From: Dictyobacter aurantiacus
Lineage (GTDB): Bacteria; Chloroflexota; Ktedonobacteria; Ktedonobacterales; Ktedonobacteraceae
DNA: 64,000 bases
NCBI RefSeq assembly: GCF_003967515.1
Contig: NZ_BIFQ01000002.1
Coordinates: 186,001-250,000 of the forward strand
Direction of reading: 5' to 3'
A program made the translations under genes and the position numbers. Below, in pieces: positions 26,791-35,122 of the stretch. The notes beneath the pieces were generated by a model. It was given only the letters and a program-made list of their open reading frames with translations. It did not search any database and had not been told where the DNA came from. The first letter of the stretch is position 1, and the number at the start of each line of letters is the position of its first letter.

Positions 26791-27738
26791 ATGCCAATGT
26801 CCGATATCACCATCGTACCACAGATGAGCCAGGATGGTCGCGTGCGCGTCTATCGCGGCAGCCGCCTGCGTGTCTCCCCCAACAACTTCTCCGGGCCAAC
26901 CGAGTTCGATGGCATGGAGGTCGACTGCTATCTCCTGACCACAGATCGCTTTCGCCTGCTCTGTGATACATCGATTCGACCAGAAGATATGGCCGTGATC
27001 TTTGAAGATATATCCGTGGATCCAGCCAAAAAACCTTTGCTGGTCATGAATAGCCACGCGGATTGGGACCATTCGTGGGGCAACAGCTACTTTACAGGAG
27101 AGCGTACCGCTCCAATCATCGCGCATGAGCACTGCCGGACGCGGCTGCAGTCGGAGCGAGAGCAGACCTTGCTGGCCGATTTTCAGCGTAGCTATCCCAA
27201 CCATTTCCATGCGGTCGTCCTTACACCTCCAACCATTACCTTTCCTGACAGACTCTCCCTCGCTGGTGGCGATCTGACGATTGAGCTCTTTAGCGCGCCA
27301 GGCCATTGCCGGGACCATATCGCCGCCTGGATTGCAGAATTGCGCCTGCTGCTCGCCTTCGATGCCGTCGAGACACCCTTGCCGCTGATAAAAAACGTCG
27401 CCGGCGTGCAGGATATGTTCTCGACCCTGGAGCATTTCGCCAGCCTGCAGCCTCAACGCGTCCTCTGCTCCCACGGCGGCACGACCAGCCCCCGCATCAT
27501 CAACGCCAATCTCACCTACTTCCGCGAGATCGAGCGACGCTGCCGCGCCGTGTTACAACAACGACTCCCAACGGAAAAAGACCTGGAACAGGCCGCCGCC
27601 TTGATCGATTATTCGCTCGATGAAGTGGCCGCGGACGCATCACGCATGATTGAAATCCCCGAACCACTCGACCGCCCATTTTATAGCGGCGCCCACAACA
27701 ACAATATTCGCTACATCATGCAATGGCTCATGAGCTAA
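26791..27738 (+). CDS. MBL-fold metallo-hydrolase
   Basis: A 315-residue protein with the metallo-beta-lactamase fold. The metal motif reads NSHADWDHSWGN, so the usual HxHxDH is HADWDH with Asp in place of the second His. Further candidate ligands are in APGHCRDHIAAW, LLLAFDAVE and VLCSHGG. Family members hydrolyse thioesters, lactones or phosphodiesters. The changed second ligand suggests a different metal preference. Substrate unknown. It is followed closely by a convergent GNAT gene. Confidence 0.85.
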   Translation: MPMSDITIVPQMSQDGRVRVYRGSRLRVSPNNFSGPTEFDGMEVDCYLLTTDRFRLLCDTSIRPEDMAVIFEDISVDPAKKPLLVMNSHADWDHSWGNSYFTGERTAPIIAHEHCRTRLQSEREQTLLADFQRSYPNHFHAVVLTPPTITFPDRLSLAGGDLTIELFSAPGHCRDHIAAWIAELRLLLAFDAVETPLPLIKNVAGVQDMFSTLEHFASLQPQRVLCSHGGTTSPRIINANLTYFREIERRCRAVLQQRLPTEKDLEQAAALIDYSLDEVAADASRMIEIPEPLDRPFYSGAHNNNIRYIMQWLMS

Positions 27739-27797
27739 TCCTTTGATGGCACGATTTGCCAGAAAGATCTCTCGTAGCAGATGTCACGAATTACCTG

Positions 27798-28616
27798 CTA
27801 CGGGAGGGCCCACTCATACATCTCGATCCGGCAATACTCCTGAAAACCCAGACGCTGGTAGACGGGGTAGCCCATTGAGGATGAACCCAGGACACCAACA
27901 CCGTAACCCCGCATGCTGGCATCCTGCAGCGCGGCCAGTGTAATGGCGGCTCCTATACCCTGGCGGCGCGCCTGCGGCAATGTAAAGACAAAATAGATGC
28001 CCGCTACACCAGCCCCCAGGAACAGAGAAGCCGTGGCTACCGGCTCACCATGCCACCAGCCTAGATAGTGATGCCACGACCCCTCCTCGTCAAAACCTAT
28101 CTTGCGATACATGGCACCCACCCAGTTCGCCTCAACCTCTCCTTCCCCAAATCCCATCCCTAGCGTGCGTGTCCATATCTCCAACTCCCGCTCGTTACGT
28201 ACACGCTGAATAACCAGCTCATCGGGTACGGAAAGAGACTCGTTTAGCTGCCCCAGATCAAGCGCCATCCCTGGCTCACTACCTACATGGATGAAACCAT
28301 GCGCCACCAGCCGCTCACCAAGATTATCTGGACCCATCCACGGTCCGACATGCCAGGAACCCGGCACGTTATAGGACTGCAACAGCCGCATGGACTCCTC
28401 GATAACTTCATCCACGCTCTCCTCAGTAAGTCGGGCACGGGTCACACAGTTATGATAGGCGAGCGGAGATCCACCGATAATCCACTGATGATCCGCCTCA
28501 CTACATTCCTCACCGCCGCCCAGGCGCCCCAGGGTTAGCAGAAATTCGTTCGTGTTCGCCTCGATCATCTCAACCATGGCTTGCGCCGGCAGGCCATCAA
28601 ACGGCTGTTCCATCAT
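27798..28616 (-). CDS. GNAT-family N-acetyltransferase
   Basis: About 272 residues. The C-terminal half is a GNAT domain with acetyl-CoA-binding motif A VFTLPQARRQGIGAAITLAA and a terminal YQRLGFQEY. The N-terminal half is longer than a minimal GNAT and may be a decayed second domain. The start is ambiguous among ATGs at 28616 and 28613 and a TTG at 28631; GGGGG lies just before the first two. Substrate unknown. Convergent with the MBL gene. Confidence 0.82.
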   Translation of the reverse strand: MMEQPFDGLPAQAMVEMIEANTNEFLLTLGRLGGGEECSEADHQWIIGGSPLAYHNCVTRARLTEESVDEVIEESMRLLQSYNVPGSWHVGPWMGPDNLGERLVAHGFIHVGSEPGMALDLGQLNESLSVPDELVIQRVRNERELEIWTRTLGMGFGEGEVEANWVGAMYRKIGFDEEGSWHHYLGWWHGEPVATASLFLGAGVAGIYFVFTLPQARRQGIGAAITLAALQDASMRGYGVGVLGSSSMGYPVYQRLGFQEYCRIEMYEWALP

Positions 28617-28787
28617 TGCCCCCTGCATCAATTCAGAATCTCGTCAACATTCATCAACTAGCATCATACATTTTAATCAAAGTATAACTGATCCTCTACC
28701 CCCTATCCACATAGCAATACAAACAAAGCACCATTCCACATTTTGCAAACAGGAAAAACCCATGCATCAAACAACAAGCAATGCCCC

Positions 28788-28850
28788 CGTAGGTGCTGGG
28801 CTTGCCCCAGCTTGGAGCGTAGCGACCCCGTCCCCAATCGGTTCAGCCCC
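28788..28850. repeat. REP-like hairpin repeat with compensated stem
   Basis: CGTAGGTGCTGGGCTTGC then CCCAGCTT: the outer C-G pair of the family is replaced by T-A on both sides, so the stem is kept. A tail GTAGCGACCCCGTCCCC resembles tails near 45.0 and 51.2 kb. The 400-base gap between GNAT and LLM genes has no other feature. Confidence 0.6.
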
Positions 28851-29019
28851 TCATGGATGATAGCTCAGACAAATAACCATGATATGTAATACAATAAAAG
28901 CGGTCCGTGCCCGGTGTTCGCATTTACTCCTGAGCACGACCTATTTATAGTCGATCGCGCACGCCCTTTACCTGTCATTTCGTTGTGTATAGCGTTTTCG
29001 CAGAAAGGTGTTTCTATTC

Positions 29020-29967
29020 ATGGCACTTCAGTTTGGCATTTCACTCCCGCAGGGCTGGACCATGGATCTGGCCCATATCAAAGATCCGGTTGAGGCATAC
29101 GAAACCATGACCCGCGTGGCGCAGACGGCCGATGAGGCTGGTTTCAATTCGGCATGGCTGGTGGACCATTTTCATACTATCCCCCAGCCATCTCAGGAAG
29201 TGACATTTGAGTGCTGGACGACAACGGCCGCGCTGGCCCGTGATACCAGGCGCATCCGCATCGGTCAGATGGTCTCCTGTAATGGCTATAGAAATCCCGC
29301 ACTGCTAGCGAAGATGGCCAGTACGGTGGACGTGCTGAGCCATGGTCGCCTCAATTTCGGCATCGGCGCCGGTTGGTATGAACATGAATATCGTGCCTAT
29401 GGCTATGACTATCCCGATGCCCCAGATCGCCTGCGCCATCTGCGCGAAGCGGTCCAGGTGATCCTGGCTATGTGGACACAGGAGGAGGCCGTATTCGAAG
29501 GCAAATATTATCATGTCAATGGTGCCATCAATCAACCCAAAGGGGTGCAGAAACCACACATTCCATTGCTGATCGGTGGCGGTGGTGAGAAAGTTACTCT
29601 GAAACTGGTGGCCCAGTATGGCGATGCCTGTAATGTCGCGGGTGATCTTGAGACCCTCAAACACAAATTTGAGGTTATTCGCCAGCACTGCGAGGCCATT
29701 GGACGCGACTACAATAGCATCCATCGTACATCGATGAGCGTCTGTATTATCGGCGAAACCGATGAAGAGGCGCTGGCCAAAGTCCCACCAATGATGAAGG
29801 CCCGCTTTGGCAATGCGATTAATACGACACTTGTCGGTAGCATCGATACGATCCGCCAGCGCCTGCAGGCATACGAAGAGGCTGGCGTTCAAGAACTGCT
29901 CATCGCTTTCCCCGATGCCACCCAGCTAACTTCGATTAAGCGCTTCGCGAGCGAGTTTATCGCCTGA
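29020..29967 (+). CDS. LLM-class, probably F420-dependent oxidoreductase
   Basis: Luciferase-like monooxygenase-fold protein of 315 residues. Typical segments are ADEAGFNSAWLVDHFHTIP, RNPALLAKMASTVDVLSHGR and FGIGAGWYEHEYRAYGY, followed by IPLLIGGGGEKVTLKLVAQY, which match the F420-binding branch of the family. The ATG at 29020 has AAAGGTG at good spacing; a GTG at 29008 would lie inside that site. It probably uses reduced F420 or FMN on an unknown substrate. A predicted F420:NADP reductase-like gene lies 2 kb downstream. Confidence 0.88.
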   Translation: MALQFGISLPQGWTMDLAHIKDPVEAYETMTRVAQTADEAGFNSAWLVDHFHTIPQPSQEVTFECWTTTAALARDTRRIRIGQMVSCNGYRNPALLAKMASTVDVLSHGRLNFGIGAGWYEHEYRAYGYDYPDAPDRLRHLREAVQVILAMWTQEEAVFEGKYYHVNGAINQPKGVQKPHIPLLIGGGGEKVTLKLVAQYGDACNVAGDLETLKHKFEVIRQHCEAIGRDYNSIHRTSMSVCIIGETDEEALAKVPPMMKARFGNAINTTLVGSIDTIRQRLQAYEEAGVQELLIAFPDATQLTSIKRFASEFIA

Positions 29968-29994
29968 TCGTTCTTCCTGGGAATCAACATAATT

Positions 29995-30027
29995 CAGGTG
30001 CCTGACGTATCCCTCGCCAGACACCTG
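29995..30027. terminator. hairpin between LLM and DinB genes
   Basis: A 10-bp stem with one mismatch (29995-30004 with 30018-30027) between convergent gene ends. The T-run is weak. Confidence 0.4.
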
Positions 30028-30036
30028 GATGCTACT

Positions 30037-30522
30037 TTACCTTTTCGCCTGCAGCAAGCTGCGGATCTGCTGCTCATGGTCTTGATAATGCTCATACGAA
30101 TTATCAGCGATGACGGCTACCAGGGTATCACCCGGCCAGTCCGTGGTCCAGGCAAAACGATGTGGTGTGTTGAGATCCTCCTCCGAAAGCGTCTGCAGCA
30201 GTATCTTCACCTGTTCAACAAAGCGTTGGTGAGCCAGATGAAAGAACTCCTGCACCTCTGCCAGGGAGCGATCCCGGTTCTCGCGATAGATGCGATCATT
30301 GCTCTCCATGTCAACCCGTTCCACCGGCCGGGGAGTAATGCCACGCACGACCTCGTCCAGCCAGAGCGTACAGATCTGTTCCCATGCGGCGATATGCGCC
30401 ATGGCATCTTTAATGGACCATTCCCCCTCTGATGGAGGCGTGCAGATTTGCGCCTCGCTTAAGGGCGCGAGCAACGCTTCGAGTTGTGCATATTGAGTCT
30501 GGATCGTATTCAACAAAGTCAT
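30037..30522 (-). CDS. DinB/DfsB-type four-helix bundle protein
   Basis: A 161-residue helical protein. A His in DAMAHIAAWEQ and the pair HYQDH near the C-terminus match the three His metal ligands of the DinB superfamily. EGEWSIKDAMAHIAAWE is the typical helix-2 signature. Some members are thiol transferases acting with low-molecular-weight thiols; others protect against DNA-damaging toxins. The ATG at 30522 is favoured because GAGGA lies upstream, whereas the in-frame ATG at 30564 has none. Exact function unknown. Confidence 0.85.
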   Translation of the reverse strand: MTLLNTIQTQYAQLEALLAPLSEAQICTPPSEGEWSIKDAMAHIAAWEQICTLWLDEVVRGITPRPVERVDMESNDRIYRENRDRSLAEVQEFFHLAHQRFVEQVKILLQTLSEEDLNTPHRFAWTTDWPGDTLVAVIADNSYEHYQDHEQQIRSLLQAKR

Positions 30523-30705
30523 TTTGTCCACGTTATCCTCCAGAAGTATTTCATCCCTGTTCATTCAGGCGAGCAACAACAAGCTTAACTATAGTTTATC
30601 CTTTTCTGACAATTTTCTGACAATAAAGAGCATGGCGCGAATCACCCATAAGGATAGTTCATGTCATGCTCCTCTCTCAATCTACTTGTAGATATGTGCT
30701 ACCCG

Positions 30706-30825
30706 CTATTTGCGCCATAATTTGTCGAGCAGGACACCTCCTACGACATATACAGTGACAAAAGAGGCTACCACCCCATACATCCAGGCTACGGTTTTGC
30801 CAGTTGACGGTTTCTTTTCGTTCAT
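30706..30825 (-). CDS. small single-pass membrane protein
   Basis: A 39-residue protein, NEKKPSTGK followed by one membrane helix (about residues 12-32, WMYGVVASFVTVYVVGGVLL) and a basic end DKLWRK. The ATG at 30825 has AAAGGA about 9 bases upstream. No family recognised. It is short, but the ribosome-binding site and clean hydrophobic helix support it. An 18-bp palindrome lies about 80 bases upstream. Confidence 0.55.
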   Translation of the reverse strand: MNEKKPSTGKTVAWMYGVVASFVTVYVVGGVLLDKLWRK

Positions 30826-30906
30826 CTTGCTCATCCTTTCACACGGCTGCTCTTGCCTGCCAGTTCCATCTAGCGGCTCTGATGAAACCAGGTATGCGTT
30901 GGACGC

Positions 30907-30924
30907 TACGTATACGTATACGTA
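30907..30924. promoter_or_regulatory. 18-bp alternating palindrome
   Basis: TACGTATACGTATACGTA is perfectly self-complementary and alternates pyrimidine and purine throughout. It lies between the DJ-1/PfpI gene end and the small membrane protein start, reading leftward, where a promoter for the latter is expected. Confidence 0.35.
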
Positions 30925-30983
30925 TGAGTAACACGCGAAGTTGGTGAGTGACACGATGAGAACTCGCGCCACCTGGCAAGTAT

Positions 30984-31757
30984 TTATTGACCCAGGGCAG
31001 CTATCACCAGCTGCGCCACCTTGCGCCCCGAGTATTGCTGCTGGCCTGTAATCAGGCGCCCATCACGGATGGCGAATTGCTTAAACAGACCCGCCTGGAC
31101 GTAGTTGGCGCCTCGCTCTCTGAGCGCATCCTCCAGGCGCCAGGGCATGATCTTGACGCTGGCGGCTTTGTCCGAGTAGTCCTCTTCTACGTTGGCGAAG
31201 CCGGTGACGGTCTTGCCGGTGACCAGGTAACTGCCGTCGGAGAGCGTGGCATCCACCAGGGCCGCTACGCCATGACAGAAGGCGGCTACCGGCTTTTCAG
31301 CCTCATAAAAGCTGCGAATGGCGTTGTGTAGATCCTGGTTGTCGCGGAATGTGAACATCGGCGATTGCCCACCACAAATAACCAGCGCATCATACGAGCT
31401 GTAGTCGAGATCGGCCAGCCGGGGCGTGCTCTCCAGCAGTTCCACCAGATCGGGGGTAGAGAGAAATCCCATGCTGATCAGGTCATCAGCCGACCATTTG
31501 CTGGGATCACGCGGATCGCTGAGCGCGTCGACCTCGACCTTGCCACCAGCGGGGCTGGCCACGGTGACATCGTACCCGGCCTCGCTGAATTCATAGAAGG
31601 GATGCGAGAGTTCGGCCGCCCAGAATCCTACCGGCCAGCCAGTGGTGGTGGAGGTAGATGGATTGGCCACGACCTGCAAGATGCGAAAAGGCTTGGTGTG
31701 GGTGGTATCAACCACGGAATGGTGAGAGCCGCTATTCTGAATGCTGATATCAGCCAT
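30984..31757 (-). CDS. DJ-1/PfpI-family (class I glutamine amidotransferase-like) protein
   Basis: A 257-residue protein of the DJ-1/PfpI superfamily. The nucleophile elbow is VAAFCHGVAALVDATL, with the Cys typical of Hsp31-type glyoxalase III enzymes; YDALVICGGQSPMF and the early FSEAGYDVTVASPAGG fit the same group. Such proteins detoxify methylglyoxal or act as holdases. The ATG at 31757 follows a purine-rich AAAGAAGAA stretch. It is the second gene of an operon with an F420:NADP reductase-like gene, divergent from a MarR-PDZ regulator. Confidence 0.88.
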   Translation of the reverse strand: MADISIQNSGSHHSVVDTTHTKPFRILQVVANPSTSTTTGWPVGFWAAELSHPFYEFSEAGYDVTVASPAGGKVEVDALSDPRDPSKWSADDLISMGFLSTPDLVELLESTPRLADLDYSSYDALVICGGQSPMFTFRDNQDLHNAIRSFYEAEKPVAAFCHGVAALVDATLSDGSYLVTGKTVTGFANVEEDYSDKAASVKIMPWRLEDALRERGANYVQAGLFKQFAIRDGRLITGQQQYSGRKVAQLVIAALGQ

Positions 31758-31792
31758 GATGTTCTTCTTTCTTTTGTAGAACTTTGTATACA

Positions 31793-32425
31793 CTAAATAC
31801 CTAATACTTTGAAGGCCAGGTGGCGAGGTTTCTTTTGACCAAAGACCAGGGCGAACCAGAGCGAAGCGACCGCGTCCATTACGCCAGCTTTATCGACCCC
31901 GCCAAGATATACCGGTCGCAGGCCAACCTCGCTGATCAGTTGCTCCACAGTGACTCGAGTCGTACCATCAGTTCCGCAGTAGAAGAGGTCCGCCTGGATA
32001 CCCTCAAAATTGGGCTCGGCGAAGTTCTCCCAGCCCAGCGAATTAAACGCTCGATAGAGCTGAGCCTGTGGCGTATGCCGCTGGAAATGACCCAGGTTGT
32101 GCATCGAGTCTTCCCCAACGCGATTGGCGGCATCAATGATGATGCGCCCATCGAGCCGGGAGGCATATTGCTGCGCCACCTCTTCTACTACCAGGCCGGG
32201 TAAAGCGATCAGTACCACGTCGGGCTGCTTCTGCAGCGCGTCCTCTATGGTACCCACCGTAGCATGGTCGCCGAACTCGGCATGCACCAGTTGAGCATTC
32301 TTGCCCGCAGGATCGCTCACGCCGAAATGCAGTTCATGCCCCGCCTGGCTCCACTTTTTGCCCAGCGTGCGTCCAATGTTTCCAGCACCCAGTACTGCAA
32401 TAACCAGCGCTCTTCTTTCCATCAT
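31793..32425 (-). CDS. F420:NADP oxidoreductase-like NAD(P)-binding protein
   Basis: About 210 residues with an N-terminal Rossmann motif ALVIAVLGAGNIGRTLGKKW and the segments FGVSDPAGKNAQLV, DVVLIALPGLVVEEVAQQY and QLYRAFNSLGWENFAEPNF, the pattern of the F420:NADP reductase family. Members move hydride between F420 and NADP, but some homologues in non-methanogens act on other substrates. GGAG precedes the ATG at 32425. First gene of the operon with the DJ-1-like protein, 35 bases apart. Confidence 0.85.
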   Translation of the reverse strand: MMERRALVIAVLGAGNIGRTLGKKWSQAGHELHFGVSDPAGKNAQLVHAEFGDHATVGTIEDALQKQPDVVLIALPGLVVEEVAQQYASRLDGRIIIDAANRVGEDSMHNLGHFQRHTPQAQLYRAFNSLGWENFAEPNFEGIQADLFYCGTDGTTRVTVEQLISEVGLRPVYLGGVDKAGVMDAVASLWFALVFGQKKPRHLAFKVLGI

Positions 32426-32513
32426 GTTTTCTCCATAAACTATGTATTGAAGCGGCAAAATAGAGCATTATCTTTCATTTCTATTTCGCCTCATCCTTTC
32501 CTTCTGATACAAC

Positions 32514-32527
32514 GTTTGAATTCAAAC
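32514..32527. promoter_or_regulatory. candidate MarR operator palindrome
   Basis: GTTTGAATTCAAAC is a perfect 14-bp inverted repeat in the gap between the divergent reductase/DJ-1 operon and the MarR-PDZ gene. Size and position fit a MarR dimer site; this is inference. Confidence 0.5.
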
Positions 32528-32698
32528 ATTTATTCCGATAATTCTATGTGATATTATTGAAGAACAAAATTGGTTCACCCACTTTTCTCACCAGCACGAT
32601 TGTATGCATAGATAAACTGGATCAGATATATATGGTGCTTCGATTTAGACTAGAGGGTGAATTGCGGAGTAATGAATAGCTAAAAACATGGGTGAAGT

Positions 32699-33607
32699 AT
32701 GACTGGACAGGAAAAATTTCAGCCTGAGCAAAAAAATGCCAGAGAAGAGAATGGGACAAATAAAGAACTGATCTCTCATTCAAAGCATTATCTCAAGGAT
32801 CATGTTGATGGGGTGCTCGAAGATTGGGCGCAGGAACTGCCGGACCTTCCGGTCGCGCCGATCGCGATCATCAGTCGCCTGGAAAGACTGCATACCTATC
32901 TACGCTCCGAAGTTACTGCTGTTCTTGAACGCTTTGGTCTGACTGGACCATCGTTCGCGGTGATCGCTACCCTGCGTCGAGCAGGCCAGCCCTATCAGCT
33001 ATCACAGCGCGCCCTGGTGAATGCTCTGCAGTTGACCGGGGGAACGATCAGCGTGCGCATCGATCGGCTTGAACGCGATGGCATCGTGGAGCGCCACCCC
33101 GATCCTTCCGATCAGCGGGGAGTCCTGGTGCGGCTGACCGAGAAGGGACTGCAGCTCTTCGAGCATGTCGCTCCATTGCACCTCGCCAACGAGGAGCGTC
33201 TGCTCTCAGCATTGAATCAGCAGGAGCGTACACAACTGGCTGATCTCCTCCATATCCTGCTCAGCAGTTTCGACCAGGTCGCACCCGAGGACCCTCGGCA
33301 TCCCTTACACTGGCTGGGAGCGTCCCTTGCACCCGTCCAGGTAGCCAGAACGATACGCCGCGCTTCAGGACTGCCTGACATCCCCGGCCTGCTGGTGCGC
33401 AGCGTGGAATCATCAGGTCCCACTGCGCAATCTAAGCTATATGAAGGAGACTTGATTATCGCGGCCAATGGATTAGAGATCCGCACCATTGAAGAGCTCT
33501 ATAAACAGGCGCTGGCGGTCAAGCAAGATCCTCTGGTATTGGATGTGCTTCACGGACTTGAACATAGACAGGTCTCTTTGGCCATTTCCCTACCAGAGGA
33601 GAGATAA
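32699..33607 (+). CDS. MarR-family regulator fused to a PDZ-like domain
   Basis: A 302-residue protein. Residues about 60-190 are a MarR winged helix (AVLERFGLTGPSFAVIATLR, RIDRLERDGIVERHPDPSDQ with the wing, VRLTEKG). Residues about 205-300 look like a PDZ domain: WLGASLAPV, LLVRSVESSGPTAQSKLYEG, DLIIAANGLEIRTIEELYKQ, the fold used by HtrA-type proteases to bind C-terminal peptides. This pairing is uncommon for MarR. It lies divergent from a redox operon with a palindrome between. It may sense a peptide or protein end rather than a small phenolic. Confidence 0.8.
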   Translation: MTGQEKFQPEQKNAREENGTNKELISHSKHYLKDHVDGVLEDWAQELPDLPVAPIAIISRLERLHTYLRSEVTAVLERFGLTGPSFAVIATLRRAGQPYQLSQRALVNALQLTGGTISVRIDRLERDGIVERHPDPSDQRGVLVRLTEKGLQLFEHVAPLHLANEERLLSALNQQERTQLADLLHILLSSFDQVAPEDPRHPLHWLGASLAPVQVARTIRRASGLPDIPGLLVRSVESSGPTAQSKLYEGDLIIAANGLEIRTIEELYKQALAVKQDPLVLDVLHGLEHRQVSLAISLPEER

Positions 33608-33890
33608 GCCGTGAACGTTTTTTAGTGGCTTGTTAGCCAGTTTTTCCTCTCTGCCCACCAAAAACCAGCAATTTCCCTAACATCTTATTCATTTTTCCAT
33701 GCCGCGAAAATTGGTGTCAAATCCTGGCTCTGACTATTCCAGATAAGCTCAAAATCCACCAGGATTGGTAGGTTCGATTCCATCCATCTGTTACCATCAC
33801 CCTGACGCTTTATTCATATGCACTGAACATAAATCTCATTTTCATTTGCTCTCTGAAAAAACAGACAATATACCTCCCGTTTTTTACCCC
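33608..33890. other. intergenic, no feature recognised
   Basis: About 280 AT-rich bases following the MarR-PDZ gene. No stable hairpin or coding signal stands out. It leads into the conserved upstream block of the first RiPP-like gene. Confidence 0.3.
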
Positions 33891-33938
33891 CTGCTTGTTT
33901 TTGGGGTTTTTATAATGCATTTAGGTATCCAAATTCGT
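33891..33938 (+). promoter_or_regulatory. conserved upstream block of RiPP-like gene 1
   Basis: This block shares CTTGTTTT, GGTTTTTATAAT, ATTTAGGTATC and AAATTC in the same order with 34906-34954, which lies at the same distance before the second gene. TATAAT is at 33911-33916, 183 bases before the start codon. No clear -35 lies at normal spacing, so an alternative sigma or activator is possible. Confidence 0.55.
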
Positions 33939-34098
33939 AAGGAAACAAACGAAATGAGTGCAAAGTTGTTTATGTAGTCTGTGTCGTTTATGGTTGACAA
34001 TCCATTTATGTACACATGGACATAGGCAATTCCATTAACTTATCGTTGTGAGAGATACCATTAAAATTTTTTTTAGTGAATGAAAGGAAATACACATT

Positions 34099-34422
34099 AT
34101 GAGCATTGATATCGCACGAGCATGGAAAGACGCCCAGTATGCCGAGAGCCTCAGCAGCGAGGAGCGCGCGCAGTTGCCACAGAATCCCGTCGGTTCCGTT
34201 GAATTGACTGATTCAGCCCTGGCTACGGTCAATGGCGCGCTGTGCCACATTGATCCATTCTGCTGTGGCGGACTCTGGCCAGTCGATCCCATCCCTGGCT
34301 TCCGCCGCTCCGGTGGTTCCTTTTACGGTGGTGGCTACGGGCTCGTAGGCGGTGGCTATGGATTCGTCGGTAGTGGTTACGGCTATCTCGGCGGCTTCGA
34401 CGGTGGCTGCTGCCACTGCTAA
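34099..34422 (+). CDS. RiPP-like precursor, mersacidin-type leader, Gly/Tyr-repeat core
   Basis: A 107-residue peptide. Residues 1-46 are a leader: DIARAWKDAQYAESLSSEER and LPQNPVGSVELTDSALATVN ending GA, close to mersacidin/lichenicidin-type leaders that are cut after GG/GA. The core has six Cys (FCC and terminal CCHC), only three Ser, no Thr, and a sevenfold-residue repeat GGGYGLV, GGGYGFV, GSGYGYL. A classical lantibiotic needs more Ser/Thr, so the product is likely something else. No LanM, protease or exporter is nearby. AAAGGAAA precedes the ATG and a strong terminator follows. Confidence 0.75.
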   Translation: MSIDIARAWKDAQYAESLSSEERAQLPQNPVGSVELTDSALATVNGALCHIDPFCCGGLWPVDPIPGFRRSGGSFYGGGYGLVGGGYGFVGSGYGYLGGFDGGCCHC

Positions 34423-34460
34423 TCCTCTCTAAGAGCGATTGATAATCACCGGGTCACCTG

Positions 34461-34495
34461 AAGCGAGCGACCAACGCGAAGTTGGTCGCTCGCTT
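34461..34495 (+). terminator. terminator of RiPP-like gene 1
   Basis: A 15-bp perfect stem (34461-34475 with 34481-34495, loop GCGAA) followed by TCTTT. Confidence 0.8.
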
Positions 34496-34905
34496 TCTTT
34501 ATCCTGTTTTATAATGCCGGTCAGCACACAGGCAGCGGTAACACCCATCCTTAGAGTGGCTGTGGCTGGCTCTTCTTTTACACATAACGGTCATGAAATT
34601 GTGATACAAATTCTTCAATACAATGAAATACCCGCATTGTATGGTCTATTTGAGGCCAAATCTATTCTTCCTACACACATAAAATGTGTCATTTTTATAA
34701 ATTTCTATTCATTTTTCCATTACTTTGAAATCTGATGCTCAAAGACAAAAAATATCCATAAATACGCATGATTTCGTCGCTATCTCTTTCTTTTTCATCT
34801 TTCAGGAGACACCACACATGTATTTGTATTCATTAATTTATCTCGCGACACCTTTTTTACGCTTTCTTTATGAATTTCTATACATGTATTCTTTCGCTTT
34901 AAGCG
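34496..34905. other. intergenic, AT-rich, no gene recognised
   Basis: About 400 AT-rich bases. Short open frames here have poor composition and no ribosome-binding sites. Nothing else is recognised before the second conserved block. Confidence 0.3.
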
Positions 34906-34954
34906 CTCGCTTGTTTTGGTGGTTTTTATAATAGATTTAGGTATCGAAATTCAT
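34906..34954 (+). promoter_or_regulatory. conserved upstream block of RiPP-like gene 2
   Basis: Second copy of the block at 33891-33938, with TATAAT at 34927-34932, 191 bases before the start codon at 35123. Conservation stops about 20 bases past ATTTAGGTATC, so it is a promoter-proximal unit and not a whole-region duplication. Confidence 0.55.
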
Positions 34955-35122
34955 TGAGGCACGCAAGCAGTCACTACGAGATCGGACATAGAACAATAAA
35001 ATAGAAATGCCCCAGGGGTATTTACAATAACTGTCTCTATAGCCATTTCTGTAGCGCGTTCGTCGTACGGTACCACAAAAGTAAATTTGTCGTTTTATTA
35101 CATGAAAAGGAAGGCACCATTT

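Noticed and set aside
33745..33790. T-arm-like GGTTCGATTCC suggesting a tRNA
   Set aside because: No matching acceptor, D or anticodon arms are found around it.
33765..33977. 70-codon frame upstream of the first RiPP-like gene
   Set aside because: No ribosome-binding site, poor composition, and it overlaps the conserved promoter-like block.
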